Shown piece after piece: positions 1 through 11,516 of a stretch of 64,000 nt of DNA (within the stretch, counting starts at the first letter, position 1; each line of letters opens with the position of its first letter). This stretch comes from Rhizobium sp. BG4 (GTDB lineage: Bacteria > Pseudomonadota > Alphaproteobacteria > Rhizobiales > Rhizobiaceae). A model generated the notes under the pieces. The model was not told where the DNA came from and ran no database searches. It saw nothing but the letters and a program-made list of their open reading frames with translations. The stretch covers positions 1 to 64,000 of the forward strand of contig NZ_CP044125.1 of the NCBI RefSeq assembly GCF_016864575.1, in the 5' to 3' direction. The position numbers were made by a program, and so were the translations under genes.

Positions 1-688
1 GTGCAGCGGCTGAAGGGTGCGCTTGGCGAGGGCAAGAAGGCTTACTGGATCTGCCCGCTGGTCGAGGAGTCCGAAGAGCTTGACCTGATGTCGCCGAAGA
101 GCGGCATTCGACGCTGGTTTCGGCCCTTGGGCCCGGCATCGGCCTGATCCACGGCCGCATGAGCGGACCGGAGAAGGATGCCGTCATGCTCGCCTTCAAG
201 AGCGGCGAGATCCGGCTGCTGGTCGCGACGACCGTGGTCGAAGTCGGTGTCGACGTACCGGACGCGACGATCATGGTGATCGAGCATGCGGAGCGTTTCG
301 GCCTGGCGCAGCTCCATCAGCTCCGCGGCCGCGTCGGCCGTGGCGACGAGGCCTCGACCTGCATCCTGCTCTACAAGGGACCGCTCGGTGAGACCGGCCA
401 TGCGCGGCTTTCGATCATGCGTGAAACCGAAGACGGTTTCCGTATTGCGGAAGAGGACCTGAAGCTGCGCGGCGAAGGCGAGCTTCTGGGCACCCGCCAG
501 TCAGGCACGCCCGGGTTCAGGATCGCCAGCCTTGAAGACCATGCCGATCTCCTGGAGATCGCCCGCAAGGATGCCGCCTATCTGATCGAGCGCGATCCGA
601 TCTGACGAGCGAGCGCGGAGAGGCCGTGCGCACCCTGCTCTATCTATTCCGGCGCGATGAGGCGATCCGCTTTCTTCATGCGGGCTGA
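1..688 (+). CDS. recG: ATP-dependent DNA helicase RecG, C-terminal part, two frame breaks
   Basis: This is the C-terminal third of RecG, the helicase that regresses stalled replication forks and branch-migrates Holliday junctions; the rest lies left of the window. The helicase C-domain motifs TTVVEVGVDVPDA and QLRGRVGRG (motif VI) are clear, followed by the C-terminal wedge ending FRRDEAIRFLHAG. The frame is broken near 93 and near 602. Each break is repaired by one added base, in GCC GAA GAG and CTG ACG AGC. The true stop is then the TGA at 686-688, not the premature one at 603-605. The end overlaps the convergent DUF502 gene by 45 bases. Two one-base losses in an otherwise conserved protein look like sequence errors, not decay. 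Confidence 0.85.
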
Positions 689-1374
689 GGCCTTCGGCTT
701 CAGCGCCGCAGGCTCGGCGCCCGGCACGACCGGCAGATATTCCGGAGTGACGAGACCGCCGGAAACCAGAAGCTTGGCGCCGTCCTCAGCCGTCATGTCG
801 AGCACGACGATCTTTTCGCGCGGCACGAAGATCAGAAAGCCCGCCGTCGGCACCGGGGTCGGCGGCAGGAAGACGCTGACCATGTCCTTGCCCATCGCAT
901 TGAACTTCGAGGCGATCTCGCCCTTGGCGTCGGTGGCGATGAAGACCAACGACCAGAGGCCGGCGCTCGGATATTCGATCAGACCGACCTTCTTGAAGGA
1001 ATCGCTGCGCTCCTTGAGCACCGTCTCGAATATCTGCTTCAGGCTCTTGTAGATGCTGCGCACCAGGGCACGCGGCGCACCAGCGACTCGCTGAACTGCA
1101 CGATCGTCTGGCCGATCAGGTTCTTGCCGAGGAAGCCGATGATGGTGATGAAGATCATCGCGATCAGCAGGCCGGAGCCGGGCACGGCGAAATTCAGGTA
1201 ACTGTCGGGATCGTAGCGCGCAGGGATATAGGGCTTCACCCAGCTATCGGCCCAGCGCACGACGGACCATGTCAGCCAGAGCGTAATGGCGATCGGGGCG
1301 CAGATGATGAGGCCCGCAAGGAAGTTGTTTCTGATGCGCGTGGCAATCGGCAGGCGGGGAAGCTTGTTGGTCAT
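644..1374 (-). CDS. DUF502 family inner-membrane protein, one frame break
   Basis: This is a DUF502 family membrane protein of unknown function, about 243 residues after repair. The N-terminal half has two membrane segments (LIICAPIAITLWLTW and a GSGLLIAMIFITIIGFLG stretch). The C-terminal half is a soluble domain containing FLPPTPVPTAGFLIFVP, which is typical of the family. The frame breaks near 1066, where a run of C on the coding strand is one base short; the expected text is VPLVRSIYKSLKQIFETVL. It lies tail to tail with recG, an arrangement I recall from other rhizobia, and downstream of glmS on the same strand. The ATG at 1374 is the only good start. No function can be given from sequence. 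Confidence 0.8.
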
Positions 1375-1460
1375 CGCTCGCGATGAACTCCTTGAGTCTA
1401 TCAGCTTTCGTGATCAGGCGCTCCCCCGTACCTTCGTAACGAAGCTGCCAGAATTCGGTT

Positions 1461-1481
1461 CCCGGACAAGCCTCGTCCGGG
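1461..1481 (-). terminator. Hairpin downstream of glmS, possible terminator
   Basis: A perfect 7-bp stem (CCCGGAC at 1461-1467, GTCCGGG at 1475-1481) with a 7-base loop lies 12 bases past the glmS stop. There is no U-run on either strand, so it may be a weak terminator or an mRNA-stabilising hairpin for glmS. Confidence 0.4.
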
Positions 1482-1492
1482 GATTTCAGGCT

Positions 1493-3318
1493 TCACTCCA
1501 CCGTGACCGACTTGGCGAGATTGCGCGGCTGGTCGACATCCGTGCCCATGAAGACGGCCGTGTGATAGGCGAGCAACTGGATCGGCAGCGAGAAGATCAT
1601 CGGCGCGATGATTTCATCGACATTCGGCAGCGTGATCGTCGCCATGGTCGGCAGCTTGGAGGCGCCGGCACCCGCTTCATCGGTGATGAAGATGATACGG
1701 CCGCCGCGGGCCGCGACTTCCTGCATGTTGGAAACGGTCTTTTCGAAGAAGCGGTCGTAGGGCGCGATGACGATGACGGGCATGTTCTCGTCGATCAGCG
1801 CGATCGGGCCGTGCTTGAGCTCACCGGCGGCATAGCCTTCGGCGTGGATATAGGAGATTTCCTTGAGCTTCAGCGCGCCTTCCATGGCCAGCGGGAAGCT
1901 GGTGCCACGGCCGAGATAGAGAACATCGCGGCACTTGGACAGCTCGCGCGACAGGCTTTCCATCTGCGGCTGGATGAGGTTCAGCACGCGGCTCATGATG
2001 CGCGGCATTTCCGAGAGATGCTTGACCAGAACCTTCTCGTCCTTGGCGCTGAGTACGCCGCGGGCCTTGGCGGCGCCGAGCGCCAGCGAGGCGAGCACGG
2101 CGAGCTGGCAGGTGAAGGCCTTGGTGGAGGCAACGCCGATCTCGGGACCGGCCATGATCGGGAAAACGGCATCGGATTCGCGGGCGATGGTCGACTCGCG
2201 AACATTGACGACGGCGCCGATCTTCAGGCCGTTGTCCTTGCAGTATCGCAGCGAGGCGAGCGTATCGGCGGTTTCGCCTGATTGAGAGATGAACAGTGCC
2301 GCCTGCGTCGGCTGCAGCGGCATTTCGCGGTAGCGGAATTCCGAGGCAACGTCGATCTCGACGGGCAGGCGCGCATAGCGCTCGAACCAGTACTTGCCGA
2401 CGAGACCGGCAAGATAGGCCGTGCCGCAGGCCGAGATCGCCAGGCTGCTGACCGACTTGAAATCGATCCCGGCGGCATTGGCGCCGATCGTATTCTCGGC
2501 GAAATTCACATAGTGGCTGAGCGCGTGGGAGATGACTTCCGGCTGCTCATAGATTTCCTTTTCCATGAAGTGGCGGTGATTGCCCTTGTCGACGACATAG
2601 GCCGTCGCCTGGGAAATCTGCTTCTGGCGCTTCACGACATTGCCGTTGAAATCGACGATCGTCGCGCCTTCGCGGGTGATGATCGCGCAGTCACCGTCGA
2701 CGAGATAGGTGATTTCGTTGGTGAAGGGCGAAAGCGCTATGGCATCCGAGCCGAGGAACATCTCGTGCTTGCCGTAGCCAATGGCGAGCGGCGGGCCGGA
2801 ACGCGCGGCCATGATCGTGCCCGGATGATCCTTCAGCATCACCGCCAGCGCATAGGCGCCGGTGACGCGGTTCAGCATCTTCAGCATCGCCGCCTGCGGC
2901 TGCAGACCCTCGCGCAGATACTTCGCCATCAGGTGGGCGATGACTTCGGTATCCGTCTGGCTTTCGAAGACCGAGCCTTCGGCGGTCAGGTGATCGCGGA
3001 TTTCCGAGAAGTTTTCGATGATGCCGTTATGGACGACGGCGACGCCTTCGACGAAATGCGGGTGGGCGTTGGTTTCGTTCGGAACGCCATGCGTTGCCCA
3101 GCGGGTGTGGGCGATACCGGTCGTGCCCGGCAGCGGCTCCGAATCAAGGCGCTTTTCGAGATTGAAGAGCTTCCCTCGGCGCGGCGGCGATCCATGACGC
3201 CGTCATGGACTGTCGCGACACCGGCGGAATCGTAACCCCGGTACTCCAGGCGCTTCAGCGCATCGACCAAACGCCCGGCAACCGGCTTGCTACCGACGAT
3301 CCCAACGATACCACACAT
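1493..3318 (-). CDS. glmS: Glutamine--fructose-6-phosphate aminotransferase GlmS, one frame break
   Basis: GlmS makes glucosamine-6-phosphate from fructose-6-phosphate and glutamine, the first step towards UDP-GlcNAc for peptidoglycan and lipid A. The protein begins [11 protein letters not shown], with Cys2 as the N-terminal nucleophile of the glutaminase domain after Met removal. The two SIS sugar-isomerase domains follow ([15 protein letters not shown] and [18 protein letters not shown]), and the chain ends LAKSVTVE, as usual. The frame breaks near 3171, where AAG is read as AG in [10 protein letters not shown]. One restored base gives 608 residues, the normal family length. It follows glmU on the same strand with 100 bases between them. 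Confidence 0.93.
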
Positions 3319-3418
3319 GAAATAATCCCCAACCGCTTCGAAATAGTGACGCCACTCCTAGCAATTTATTCTTATTTCTCAATCGGTCAGGCGGTCACTT
3401 TGGATTTCGGGCCGTAAC

Positions 3419-4776
3419 TCAGCCCTTGGCCTTCTTCTGAGCCTTGATTGCCAGGGCGCGCTCGCGCAGCAGCTTGGCACGGTCAGGCTTTATTTCCTGT
3501 CGCGCGCGGCCGAATGCGAGAGCATCACCGGGGACATCATCGGTGATGACGCTGCCGGACGCAATGTAAGCGCCATCCCCAATCTGGACAGGTGCGACCA
3601 GCGAGCTGTTCGACCCAATGAAGGCGTTGGCACCGATTCTGGTCTCGTGCTTGTTCACCCCGTCGTAATTGCAGGTGATCGTCCCTGCCCCGATATTGGT
3701 GTGCGCACCGACCACGGCGTCGCCGATATAGGTCAGATGGTTGACCTTGGCGCCCTCGGCGATCTTGCCATTCTTTACCTCGCAGAAATTGCCGACCTTC
3801 GATCCCTCGCCGAGATCGGCACCGGGGCGCAGGCGGGCGAACGGGCCGACGGTGGCGCCGGCGCTGACATGGGCGCCCTCGATATGCGAGAAGGCATGGA
3901 TGACGGCGCCGCTGTCGATCGTGACACCGGGCCGAAAACGACATTCGGCTCGATCAGCGCATCCTGACCGATGACGGTGTCATGCGACAGGAAAACCGTT
4001 TCTGGCGCGACCATCGAGACGCCTGAGATCATCAGCTCGTGGCGGCGGCGCTCCTGCCAGAGGCGCTCGATATTGGCGAGCTCGGCACGGTTGTTGCAGC
4101 CGGTCATTTCGACCTCCGGCGCATCAACGGCCGTAACGCGCCACCGAGCGAGCGGGCGATCTCGACGAGATCGGTCAGATAATATTCGCCCTTGGCATTG
4201 CTGTTGCCGATGCGGGCAAGCAGATCGAGAGCCTTGCGGCCGTTGATCGCCATCAGGCCGCTGTTACACCACTTGACGGCGCGCTCGGCATCCGTCGCAT
4301 CCTTTTCCTCGCGGATGGCGATCAACTCGCCATCCCTGACGAGCAGGCGGCCGTAGCCGGTGGGCTTTTCGGTGTGGAAACCGATGACGACGATGTCGCT
4401 GCCATCGGCCAAGCCCTGACGTGCTGCCTTCAGCGGCCCATCGGTCTGCAGCGGCACATCACCATAGGTGACGAGGATGTCGTCATAGCCGCGGGCGATC
4501 GCCTCGCGTGCGGCGAGCACGGCATGGCCGTGCCAAGCCGCTCCTTCTGCAGATGCGTCTCGACAGCAACGCTACCGATCGCGGCCGCCTTCGCAACCTC
4601 ATCGGCATCACGGCCGACGACGAGCGCAACCGACGAAATACCCGCCTTCGAGACCGCATCGACCACGTGCGCGATCATTGGCCGGTTGGCGACCGGATGC
4701 AGAACCTTCGACTTCGAAGACTTCATGCGGGTGCTGTCGCCGCGGCGAGAATGACGGCAAGGCAGGTGCGTTCCAT
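3419..4776 (-). CDS. glmU: Bifunctional GlcN-1-P acetyltransferase / GlcNAc-1-P uridyltransferase GlmU, four frame breaks
   Basis: GlmU makes UDP-GlcNAc from glucosamine-1-phosphate. The N-terminal nucleotidyltransferase shows ILAAGDSTRM(K)S and [12 protein letters not shown]. The C-terminal half is a left-handed beta helix acetyltransferase ([29 protein letters not shown]). The ATG at 4776 begins [12 protein letters not shown]. Four frame breaks lie near 4740, 4526, 4131 and 3930. Each is a run of three G or C read as two on the coding strand. Restoring four bases gives exactly 453 residues, the typical length. An essential gene broken four times by the same type of error points to faulty sequence. 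It is transcribed towards glmS. Confidence 0.92.
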
Positions 4777-4867
4777 GTGCAGGCTCCGGGAATCCATTAT
4801 TCGACGCTTTGCTGTGACATAGCAGCAAGGCGAAGCGGCGACAAAGATGAAAAATCGGCTTACGCCG

Positions 4868-5624
4868 CTAGGCCGAGACGCGGCTGATCGTCAGAAAGGC
4901 TTCATGGACGTGATCGCGCCCATCGATGATCACGTCTTCCATCGCCTTGCGGGTAGCCGCGACATCACCGGCGGCGATCATATCGACGATGCGCATATGG
5001 GTGTCGGCGATATTGGAAAAGCCCTGAGTTGCTGAGATGGCGGCGTGCTATGCGGAACATGCCGACGAGTGCGGCCTCGATCAGGCTTCCGAGCGTGCGC
5101 ATGAAGGGATTGTGCGAGGCATCGGCGACCGCCAGGTGAAAGCGAAGGTCGGCGAGCGCCAGGCTTTCGGTCGTGTGCCCGGGCTCGGCCATGACAAGCG
5201 CCAGTTCGCGGAGGTGGGCGATATCGTCGCCGGTGGCGCGTTCCGCCACCAGGCCTGCGGCGAAGGGCTCGAAGGCCAGACGGATATCGTAGAGCTGCAG
5301 CAGGAACTCTTCGGTGACGCCATTGTCGAAATGCCAGGCGATGATCTCGCTGTCGAACATGTTCCAGAGGTTCTTCTCCGTCACACGCGTACCGACGCGG
5401 GCCTTGGCGACGACCATGCCCTTGGCGGCCAGCGTCTTCATCGTTTCGCGAAGAACAGTGCGCGATACCTTGAAACGCTGGGCGAGCTCCGCGTCGCCAG
5501 GCAGAATGGAGCCGACCGGATATGTTCCGGCGACCATGGCCCTGCCAAGCTCGTCCACGACCTGCGCGTGGCTCGTCCGCGTTTTCCGTCCCGCCTTGCG
5601 GGTATCAAGCATTCTGCTGCGCAA
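4868..5624 (-). CDS. GntR family (FadR/FCD subfamily) transcriptional regulator, one frame break
   Basis: This is a DNA-binding regulator of about 251 residues after repair. The N-terminal winged helix is seen in GSILPGDAELAQRFKVSRTV, followed by an FCD ligand-binding domain (EFLLQLYDIRLAFEPFAAGL, DLRFHLAVADASHNPFM). The frame breaks near 5048, where one base appears to be extra; the protein then continues GFSNIADTHMRIVDMIAAGD to a TAG at 4868-4870. The start is a TTG at 5624, supported by a GGAGG at 5634-5638 nine bases upstream; an in-frame ATG at 5612 is an alternative. It is the last gene of the galactofuranose transporter set, 15 bases after yjfF, so it probably controls that operon (inference). 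Confidence 0.82.
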
Positions 5625-5639
5625 GCAACACGTCCTCCG

Positions 5640-6609
5640 TCAGGCATACCTCTTGTTCAGGCTGGAAAGGAACAGAATGGCCTTCTGCATCAAGATGAAT
5701 GCGAAGAGCAGAAGCCCGATCAAGATCTTCGTCCACCAGCTCGACAGGGTTCCGTCGAAGGTGATGTATGTCTGAATGAGCCCCTGTATCAGGAGACCGA
5801 TAAAGGTTCCCGCTACGAATCCTGCACCCCCAGTCAGCAGCGTCCCTCCGATGACGACCGCTGCGATGGCGTCGAGCTCGACGCCCACCGCTGCAAGGGA
5901 ATAACCGGCCGACGTATAGAGAGAAAAAACGATTCCGGATAGGCCCGCCAAAAAGCCCGAAAGCGCCGTAGATCTGGATAGTGGTCTTGGCCACCGGAAC
6001 GCCCATCAACTCTGCCGTTTGAACCCCGCCGCCGAGCGCGTAGACGTTGGTGGACGAAGCGAGTGCGGTGGGCGAGGAAGATGCCCGCCGCAAAGACGAT
6101 CAGCATGATGGCACCGATCAGCGTCAGGCGCCCGCCGCCCGGCAGACGGTAATAGATGCCCGTCAGCGTCGTGTAGTATTCGTGCTCGATCGGGATGCTG
6201 TCGATCGACAGCACGTAGGACATGCCGCGGGCCAGGAACATGCCGGCGAGCGTGACGATGAAGGGCGGCATTTTCAGGTAATGGATGACGCGCCCATCAG
6301 GCCGCCAAGCGGTGGTGATGACGAGCACCATGGCGAAGGCAACGAGCGATGAACGGTCGTGTCACGCAGGACGACGGCGAGGAAGACGCCGGTGAAGGCG
6401 ATCACCGAACCGATGGACAGATCGATGCCGCCCGAGATGATGACGAAAGTCATGCCGACGGCGGCGGCAATGCCGAGGAAAGCGTTGTCGGTCAGAAGAT
6501 TACCGGCGACGCGGGTCGACAGCATGTTCGGATATTGCAGCGCGCAGGCCGCATAGGACAGGATGAAGATGACGATCGTGGCGAGCAGAGGCAGGTAACG
6601 GGAATTCAT
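5640..6609 (-). CDS. yjfF: Galactofuranose ABC transporter permease YjfF, several frame breaks
   Basis: This is the inner-membrane permease of a sugar ABC importer, closest to E. coli YjfF. Shared stretches are ISGGIDLSIGSVIAFTG, LPGGGRLTLIGA, FLAHRTRF, VGVELDAIAAVVIGGTLL and FDGTLSSWWTKILIG. The ATG at 6609 overlaps the ytfT stop by four bases (ATGA). The frame is lost at about 6347 (one base missing), twice between 6290 and 6318 (a compensating pair that scrambles GGLMGAV), near 6057 and near 5966 (one base extra each). After these repairs the length is 322 residues, close to E. coli YjfF. Five changes in one conserved gene suggest bad consensus. Substrate assignment rests on family resemblance. 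Confidence 0.85.
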
Positions 6610-7631
6610 TTCGGCTGCTCCACGCGCACGCCCGCGCTCTCCACCGGCTTGCGGCTGAAGAAGGCGGCTGCCGATTGCAGCGCCGGCGACTGGATGATGA
6701 GAATGACGAGGATGATGATCGCCTTGATGATCAGGTTGAACTCCGGCGGAAAGCCGGAAAGCAGGATACCTGTATTGACCGCCTGAATGATCATCGCGCC
6801 GATCAGCGACCCCAGGATGCTGAAGCGGCCGCCGAGCAGCGAGTTGCCGCCGACGACCACCGCCAGGATGGCGTCGAGCTCCAGCCACAGACCGGCATTG
6901 TTGGCATCGGCGCCCTTGATGTCGGCGGCGACGATGATGCCGGCGATCGCCGCGCAGAGCGCGCGCTCAGCATATAGACGGCCATCAGCAGCACCGGGGT
7001 ACGAACCCCGAGAGCGTGCTGGCGCGTCTGTTGATGCCGACGGCCTCGACCAGCATGCCGAGCGCTGTTCGGCGCACCAGCAGTATGACGATCGCGCCGA
7101 CGAGCAGCCAGATGACCACCGGCATCGGCAGATAGGCGAAGGAGCCGCTGCCGAAGAAGATCAGGCCTGGATCGTTGAAGGTCATGATCACGCCTTCGGT
7201 GATCAGCTGCGCGATGCCGCGGCCCGCGACCATCAGCACCAGCGTGGCGATGATCGGCTGGATGTTGAGGATGGCGACGAGGAAGCCGTTCCAGACACCA
7301 CAGAGCAAACCGACCGCCAGCGTGACGACGAGCGTATAGGCCAGCGAATTGCCCGAAACGATCGACGAGGCCGCGACCGCGCCGCAGATAGCGATGACGG
7401 CGCCGACCGAGAGGTCGATGCCCTTGGTGGCGATGACGAGCGTCATGCCGATCGCCAGCAGCGCCACGGGCGCGCCGCGGTTCAGCACGTCGATGAGGCT
7501 GCCGTAGAGCCGGTCATTTTGAACAACGACGTTAAAGAATTGCGGGAACATGATGAAATTCAATGAAAGAATGACAACAAGCGCAATCAATTGCGGCGCC
7601 AGGCGGATGGCGAGCGCCTTAAGTGAGGAAC

Positions 7632-7635
<4 letters not shown>
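6606..7635 (-). CDS. ytfT: Galactofuranose ABC transporter permease YtfT, two frame breaks
   Basis: This is the second permease of the YtfQRT-YjfF importer, about 343 residues after repair. It carries the BPD_transp_2 signature IATKGIDLSVGAVIAICGAV and the later GADANNAGLWLELDAILAVVVGG block that matches YtfT, with about eight to ten membrane segments. The ATG at 7635 overlaps the ATPase stop by four bases, so translation is coupled. Frame breaks near 7005 (G run one short, expected LSGVRTPVLL) and near 6963 (expected MLSAALCAAIAGII) are single missing bases. Confidence 0.87.
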
Positions 7636-9156
<1,521 letters not shown>

Positions 9157-9233
9157 GGTCCGGCCGTTTCCTGATATGCACCCCGTCATGCCGTTGCAAA
9201 TGCGGGACATGACGTCCGCACGCAGAGGCAGTC

Positions 9234-9262
9234 CCGCACCGGTCCATGATGGGCCGGTGCGG
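9234..9262 (-). promoter_or_regulatory. Intercistronic hairpin between ytfQ and ytfR
   Basis: A perfect 9-bp stem (CCGCACCGG at 9234-9242 and CCGGTGCGG at 9254-9262) with an 11-base loop lies in the 119-base gap after the binding-protein gene. There is no U-run. Such hairpins commonly protect the 3' end of binding-protein mRNA so that it is made in excess over the membrane parts; that role here is inferred. Confidence 0.55.
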
Positions 9263-9275
9263 TTCCAGCGTCAAA

Positions 9276-10238
9276 TCAGTAGCCCTGACCCTTCTTCTCC
9301 TCGTAGACCTTCATCGGATCGTCGGCCTGCGTGTAGAGCTTGGATTCCGTCTGGATCCACTTCGGCGGTGCCTTCTTGTCCTTCAGATACGCATCGAGCG
9401 CATCGAAGGCCGGACCCGCCATGTTCGGCGTCAGCTCGACCGTGGCGTTCGCCTCGCCGTCAGCCATCGCCTTGAAGAGATCCGGAACGGAGTCGATCGA
9501 GATCGTCAGGATGTCCTTGCCCGGCTTCAGGCCGGCTTCCTTGATCGCCTGGATGGCGCCGACGGCCATGTCGTCGTTATGGGCGTAGAGGGCGCAGATA
9601 TCCTTGCCGCCGTTCTCCGCCTTCAGGAAGCTTTCCATGACTTCCTTGCCCTTGGCGCGGGTGAAGTCGCCGGTCTGGCTGCGGACGATCTTCAGGTTGT
9701 TATGACCCTTGATGGCTTCCTCGAAGCCCTTCTTGCGGGCGATCGCCGGCGAGGAACCGGTCGTGCCCTGAAGCTCGACGATGTTGCACTTCTTGTCGCC
9801 GACGGTCTTGACCAGCCAGTCACCGGCAACCTTGCCTTCATGGACCTGATCCGAGGTCACGGCGGTGAGGTAGAGATCCTCCGGCGCCTTGATCGTGCGG
9901 TCGAGCAGGATGACCGGGATATCGGCTTCCTTGGCTTCCTTCAGGACGGCATCCCAGCCGGTTTCGACAACAGGTGCGAGCAGGATGGCGTTGACGCCCT
10001 GGGCGATGAAGGAGCGGATCGCCTTGATCTGGTTTTCCTGCTTCTGCTGAGCATCGGAGAACTTGAGATCGATGCCGCGCTTCTCGGCCTGCTGCTTGGT
10101 CACGGTCGTTTCGGCAGCGCGCCAGCCCGATTCCGAGCCGATCTGCGAAAAGCCGACAACGAGACCGGCGGCCTGGGCCGAACCGAACATGCAGGCAGCC
10201 AGAATCGTGGCACTCAAGAGTGCAGTTTTCAGTTTCAT
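9276..10238 (-). CDS. ytfQ: Galactofuranose-binding periplasmic protein YtfQ
   Basis: This is the periplasmic substrate-binding protein of the importer, 320 residues and intact. A Sec signal peptide (MKLKTALLSATILAACMFGS, cut after AQA) is followed by a type I periplasmic fold: VGFSQIGSESGWRAAET, LLAPVVETGWDAVLKEAK, IPVILLDRTI and CALYAHNDDMAVGAIQAIKEAG. These stretches match E. coli YtfQ, which binds galactofuranose. The ATG at 10238 follows GGGAGAG at a good distance. It is the first gene of the operon ytfQ-ytfR-ytfT-yjfF-gntR. The true ligand could be another hexofuranose or pentose. Confidence 0.9.
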   Translation of the reverse strand: MKLKTALLSATILAACMFGSAQAAGLVVGFSQIGSESGWRAAETTVTKQQAEKRGIDLKFSDAQQKQENQIKAIRSFIAQGVNAILLAPVVETGWDAVLKEAKEADIPVILLDRTIKAPEDLYLTAVTSDQVHEGKVAGDWLVKTVGDKKCNIVELQGTTGSSPAIARKKGFEEAIKGHNNLKIVRSQTGDFTRAKGKEVMESFLKAENGGKDICALYAHNDDMAVGAIQAIKEAGLKPGKDILTISIDSVPDLFKAMADGEANATVELTPNMAGPAFDALDAYLKDKKAPPKWIQTESKLYTQADDPMKVYEEKKGQGY

Positions 10239-10293
10239 GATTGTCTCTCCCAAAAGGCCGCCTCCTCGCGGCACGAGAGTCAAAAAATCATAT

Positions 10294-10317
10294 AGTATTA
10301 CTTTTGTAAATCGTAAT
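10294..10317 (-). promoter_or_regulatory. Candidate operator upstream of ytfQ
   Basis: The AT-rich stretch 56 to 79 bases before the ytfQ start holds the palindrome AGTATTACT (10294-10302) and an inverted repeat ATTAC (10297-10301) / GTAAT (10313-10317). Its position and symmetry fit a site for the GntR regulator at the end of the operon. No consensus is known to me for this regulator, so this is only a candidate. Confidence 0.3.
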
Positions 10318-10334
10318 TCTAGCATGCAGTGCAG

Positions 10335-10364
10335 CAAAAAAGGCGCCCCTATCGGAGCGCCTTT
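10335..10364 (-). terminator. Rho-independent terminator after the BMP gene
   Basis: Reading on the minus strand, a 9-bp stem (AGGCGCTCC / GGGGCGCCT, one G-U pair) with a GATA tetraloop is followed by TTTTTT. It lies 28 bases past the stop of the BMP gene and ends the pcs-to-BMP transcript. It also insulates the ytfQ operon. Confidence 0.88.
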
Positions 10365-10391
10365 CGCAATCGCAAAAGTTGCGGCCGGATA

Positions 10392-11462
10392 TTATTGCGG
10401 CAGCTTGTCGTCGACGCCTTCGACGTAGAAGTTCATGCCGAGCAGCGTGCCGTCATCAGCCTTCTCGCCGGCCTTCAGCCAGGGCGTACCGTCCTGCTTG
10501 TTGATCGGGCCGGTGAAGGGATGCAGTTCACCGGACTTGATCTTGGCTTCGGTATCCTGCGCCATCTTCTTCACGTCGTCAGGCATGTTGGTGTAGTCGG
10601 CCATCTTGAGGATACCGTCCTTCAGGCCATCCCAGCTCTGCTCGGACTTCCAGGTGCCGTCGAGCAGCGCGTGAACGCGCTTGGAGTAGTAGTTGCCCCA
10701 GGTGTCGACGATCGCCGTCAGCTGTGCCTTCGGGCCGGCTGCGATCATGTCGGAGGCCTGACCGAAGGCGTGGATGCCGCGCTCTTCAGCAACCTGCATC
10801 GGCGCGGTCGTGTCGGTGTGCTGCGTCAGGACGTCGACGCCCTGGTCGATCATCGCCTTGGCGGCATCGGCTTCCTTGCCCGGGTCGAACCAGGTGTTGA
10901 CCCATATGACCTTCAGCTTGAAGCTCGGGTCGACGGACTTGGCGCCCTGCTCGAAGGAGTTGATGCCCATCACGACTTCAGGAATCGGGAAGGAGGCGAT
11001 GTAGGCAGCGCCGTGGTTCTTCGAGGTCTTGGCAGCGATCTGGCCGAGGATGTAGCGGCCTTCGTAGAAACGCGAGTTGTAGGTCGCGAGATTCGGGCCG
11101 GTCTTGTAGCCGGTGCCGTGTTCGAACTTCACGTTCGGGAACTTGGCGGCAACCTTGACGGTCGCGTCCATGAAGCCGAAGGAGGTCGTGAAGATCAGCT
11201 TGCAGCCGGAACGGGCGAGACGCTCGATGGCGCGCTCGGCGTCCGGGCCTTCCGGCACGTTTTCGAGGTAAGGCGTTTCGATCTTGTCGCCGAATTCCTT
11301 CTGGATCTGCTGGCGGCCGAGATCGTGTGCCTGCGAGTAGCCGCCGTCGGTGTGCGAACCGACATAGACGAAGCAGATCTTGGTCTTGTCCGCCGCCTGA
11401 GCGGAACCGACGCTGATCAGCGCGGCAGCCGATGCGGCGAGTGCGAGTGCTATTTTCTTCAT
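10392..11462 (-). CDS. BMP family ABC transporter substrate-binding protein (nucleoside type)
   Basis: This is a periplasmic or membrane-anchored binding protein of 356 residues of the Bmp/PnrA-like family. The signal peptide is MKKIALALAASAAALISVGS with cleavage after AQA. The mature part has KICFVYVGSHTDGGYSQAHD, LIFTTSFGFMDATVKVAAKF and IPEVVMGINSFEQGAK, all typical of the family. Members near two permeases and a tandem ATPase usually import purine nucleosides. It is the last gene of the transporter run, 54 bases after a permease, and is followed by a strong terminator. The exact ligand cannot be told from sequence. Confidence 0.85.
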   Translation of the reverse strand: MKKIALALAASAAALISVGSAQAADKTKICFVYVGSHTDGGYSQAHDLGRQQIQKEFGDKIETPYLENVPEGPDAERAIERLARSGCKLIFTTSFGFMDATVKVAAKFPNVKFEHGTGYKTGPNLATYNSRFYEGRYILGQIAAKTSKNHGAAYIASFPIPEVVMGINSFEQGAKSVDPSFKLKVIWVNTWFDPGKEADAAKAMIDQGVDVLTQHTDTTAPMQVAEERGIHAFGQASDMIAAGPKAQLTAIVDTWGNYYSKRVHALLDGTWKSEQSWDGLKDGILKMADYTNMPDDVKKMAQDTEAKIKSGELHPFTGPINKQDGTPWLKAGEKADDGTLLGMNFYVEGVDDKLPQ

Positions 11463-11516
11463 GGTGACCCCTGTTGGTTTTGAAGAGATTTCCGGAAACC
11501 CGTCTGATTTTTTCTT

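Noticed and set aside
1286..3235. Two long plus-strand open frames antisense to glmS
   Set aside because: They oppose a certain housekeeping gene and have the same Arg/Asp/Gly-rich composition as other shadow frames.
1..4776. recG, glmS and glmU as true pseudogenes
   Set aside because: All breaks are one-base run-length changes, the rest of each protein is fully conserved, and glmS and glmU are essential in this group unless copies exist elsewhere.
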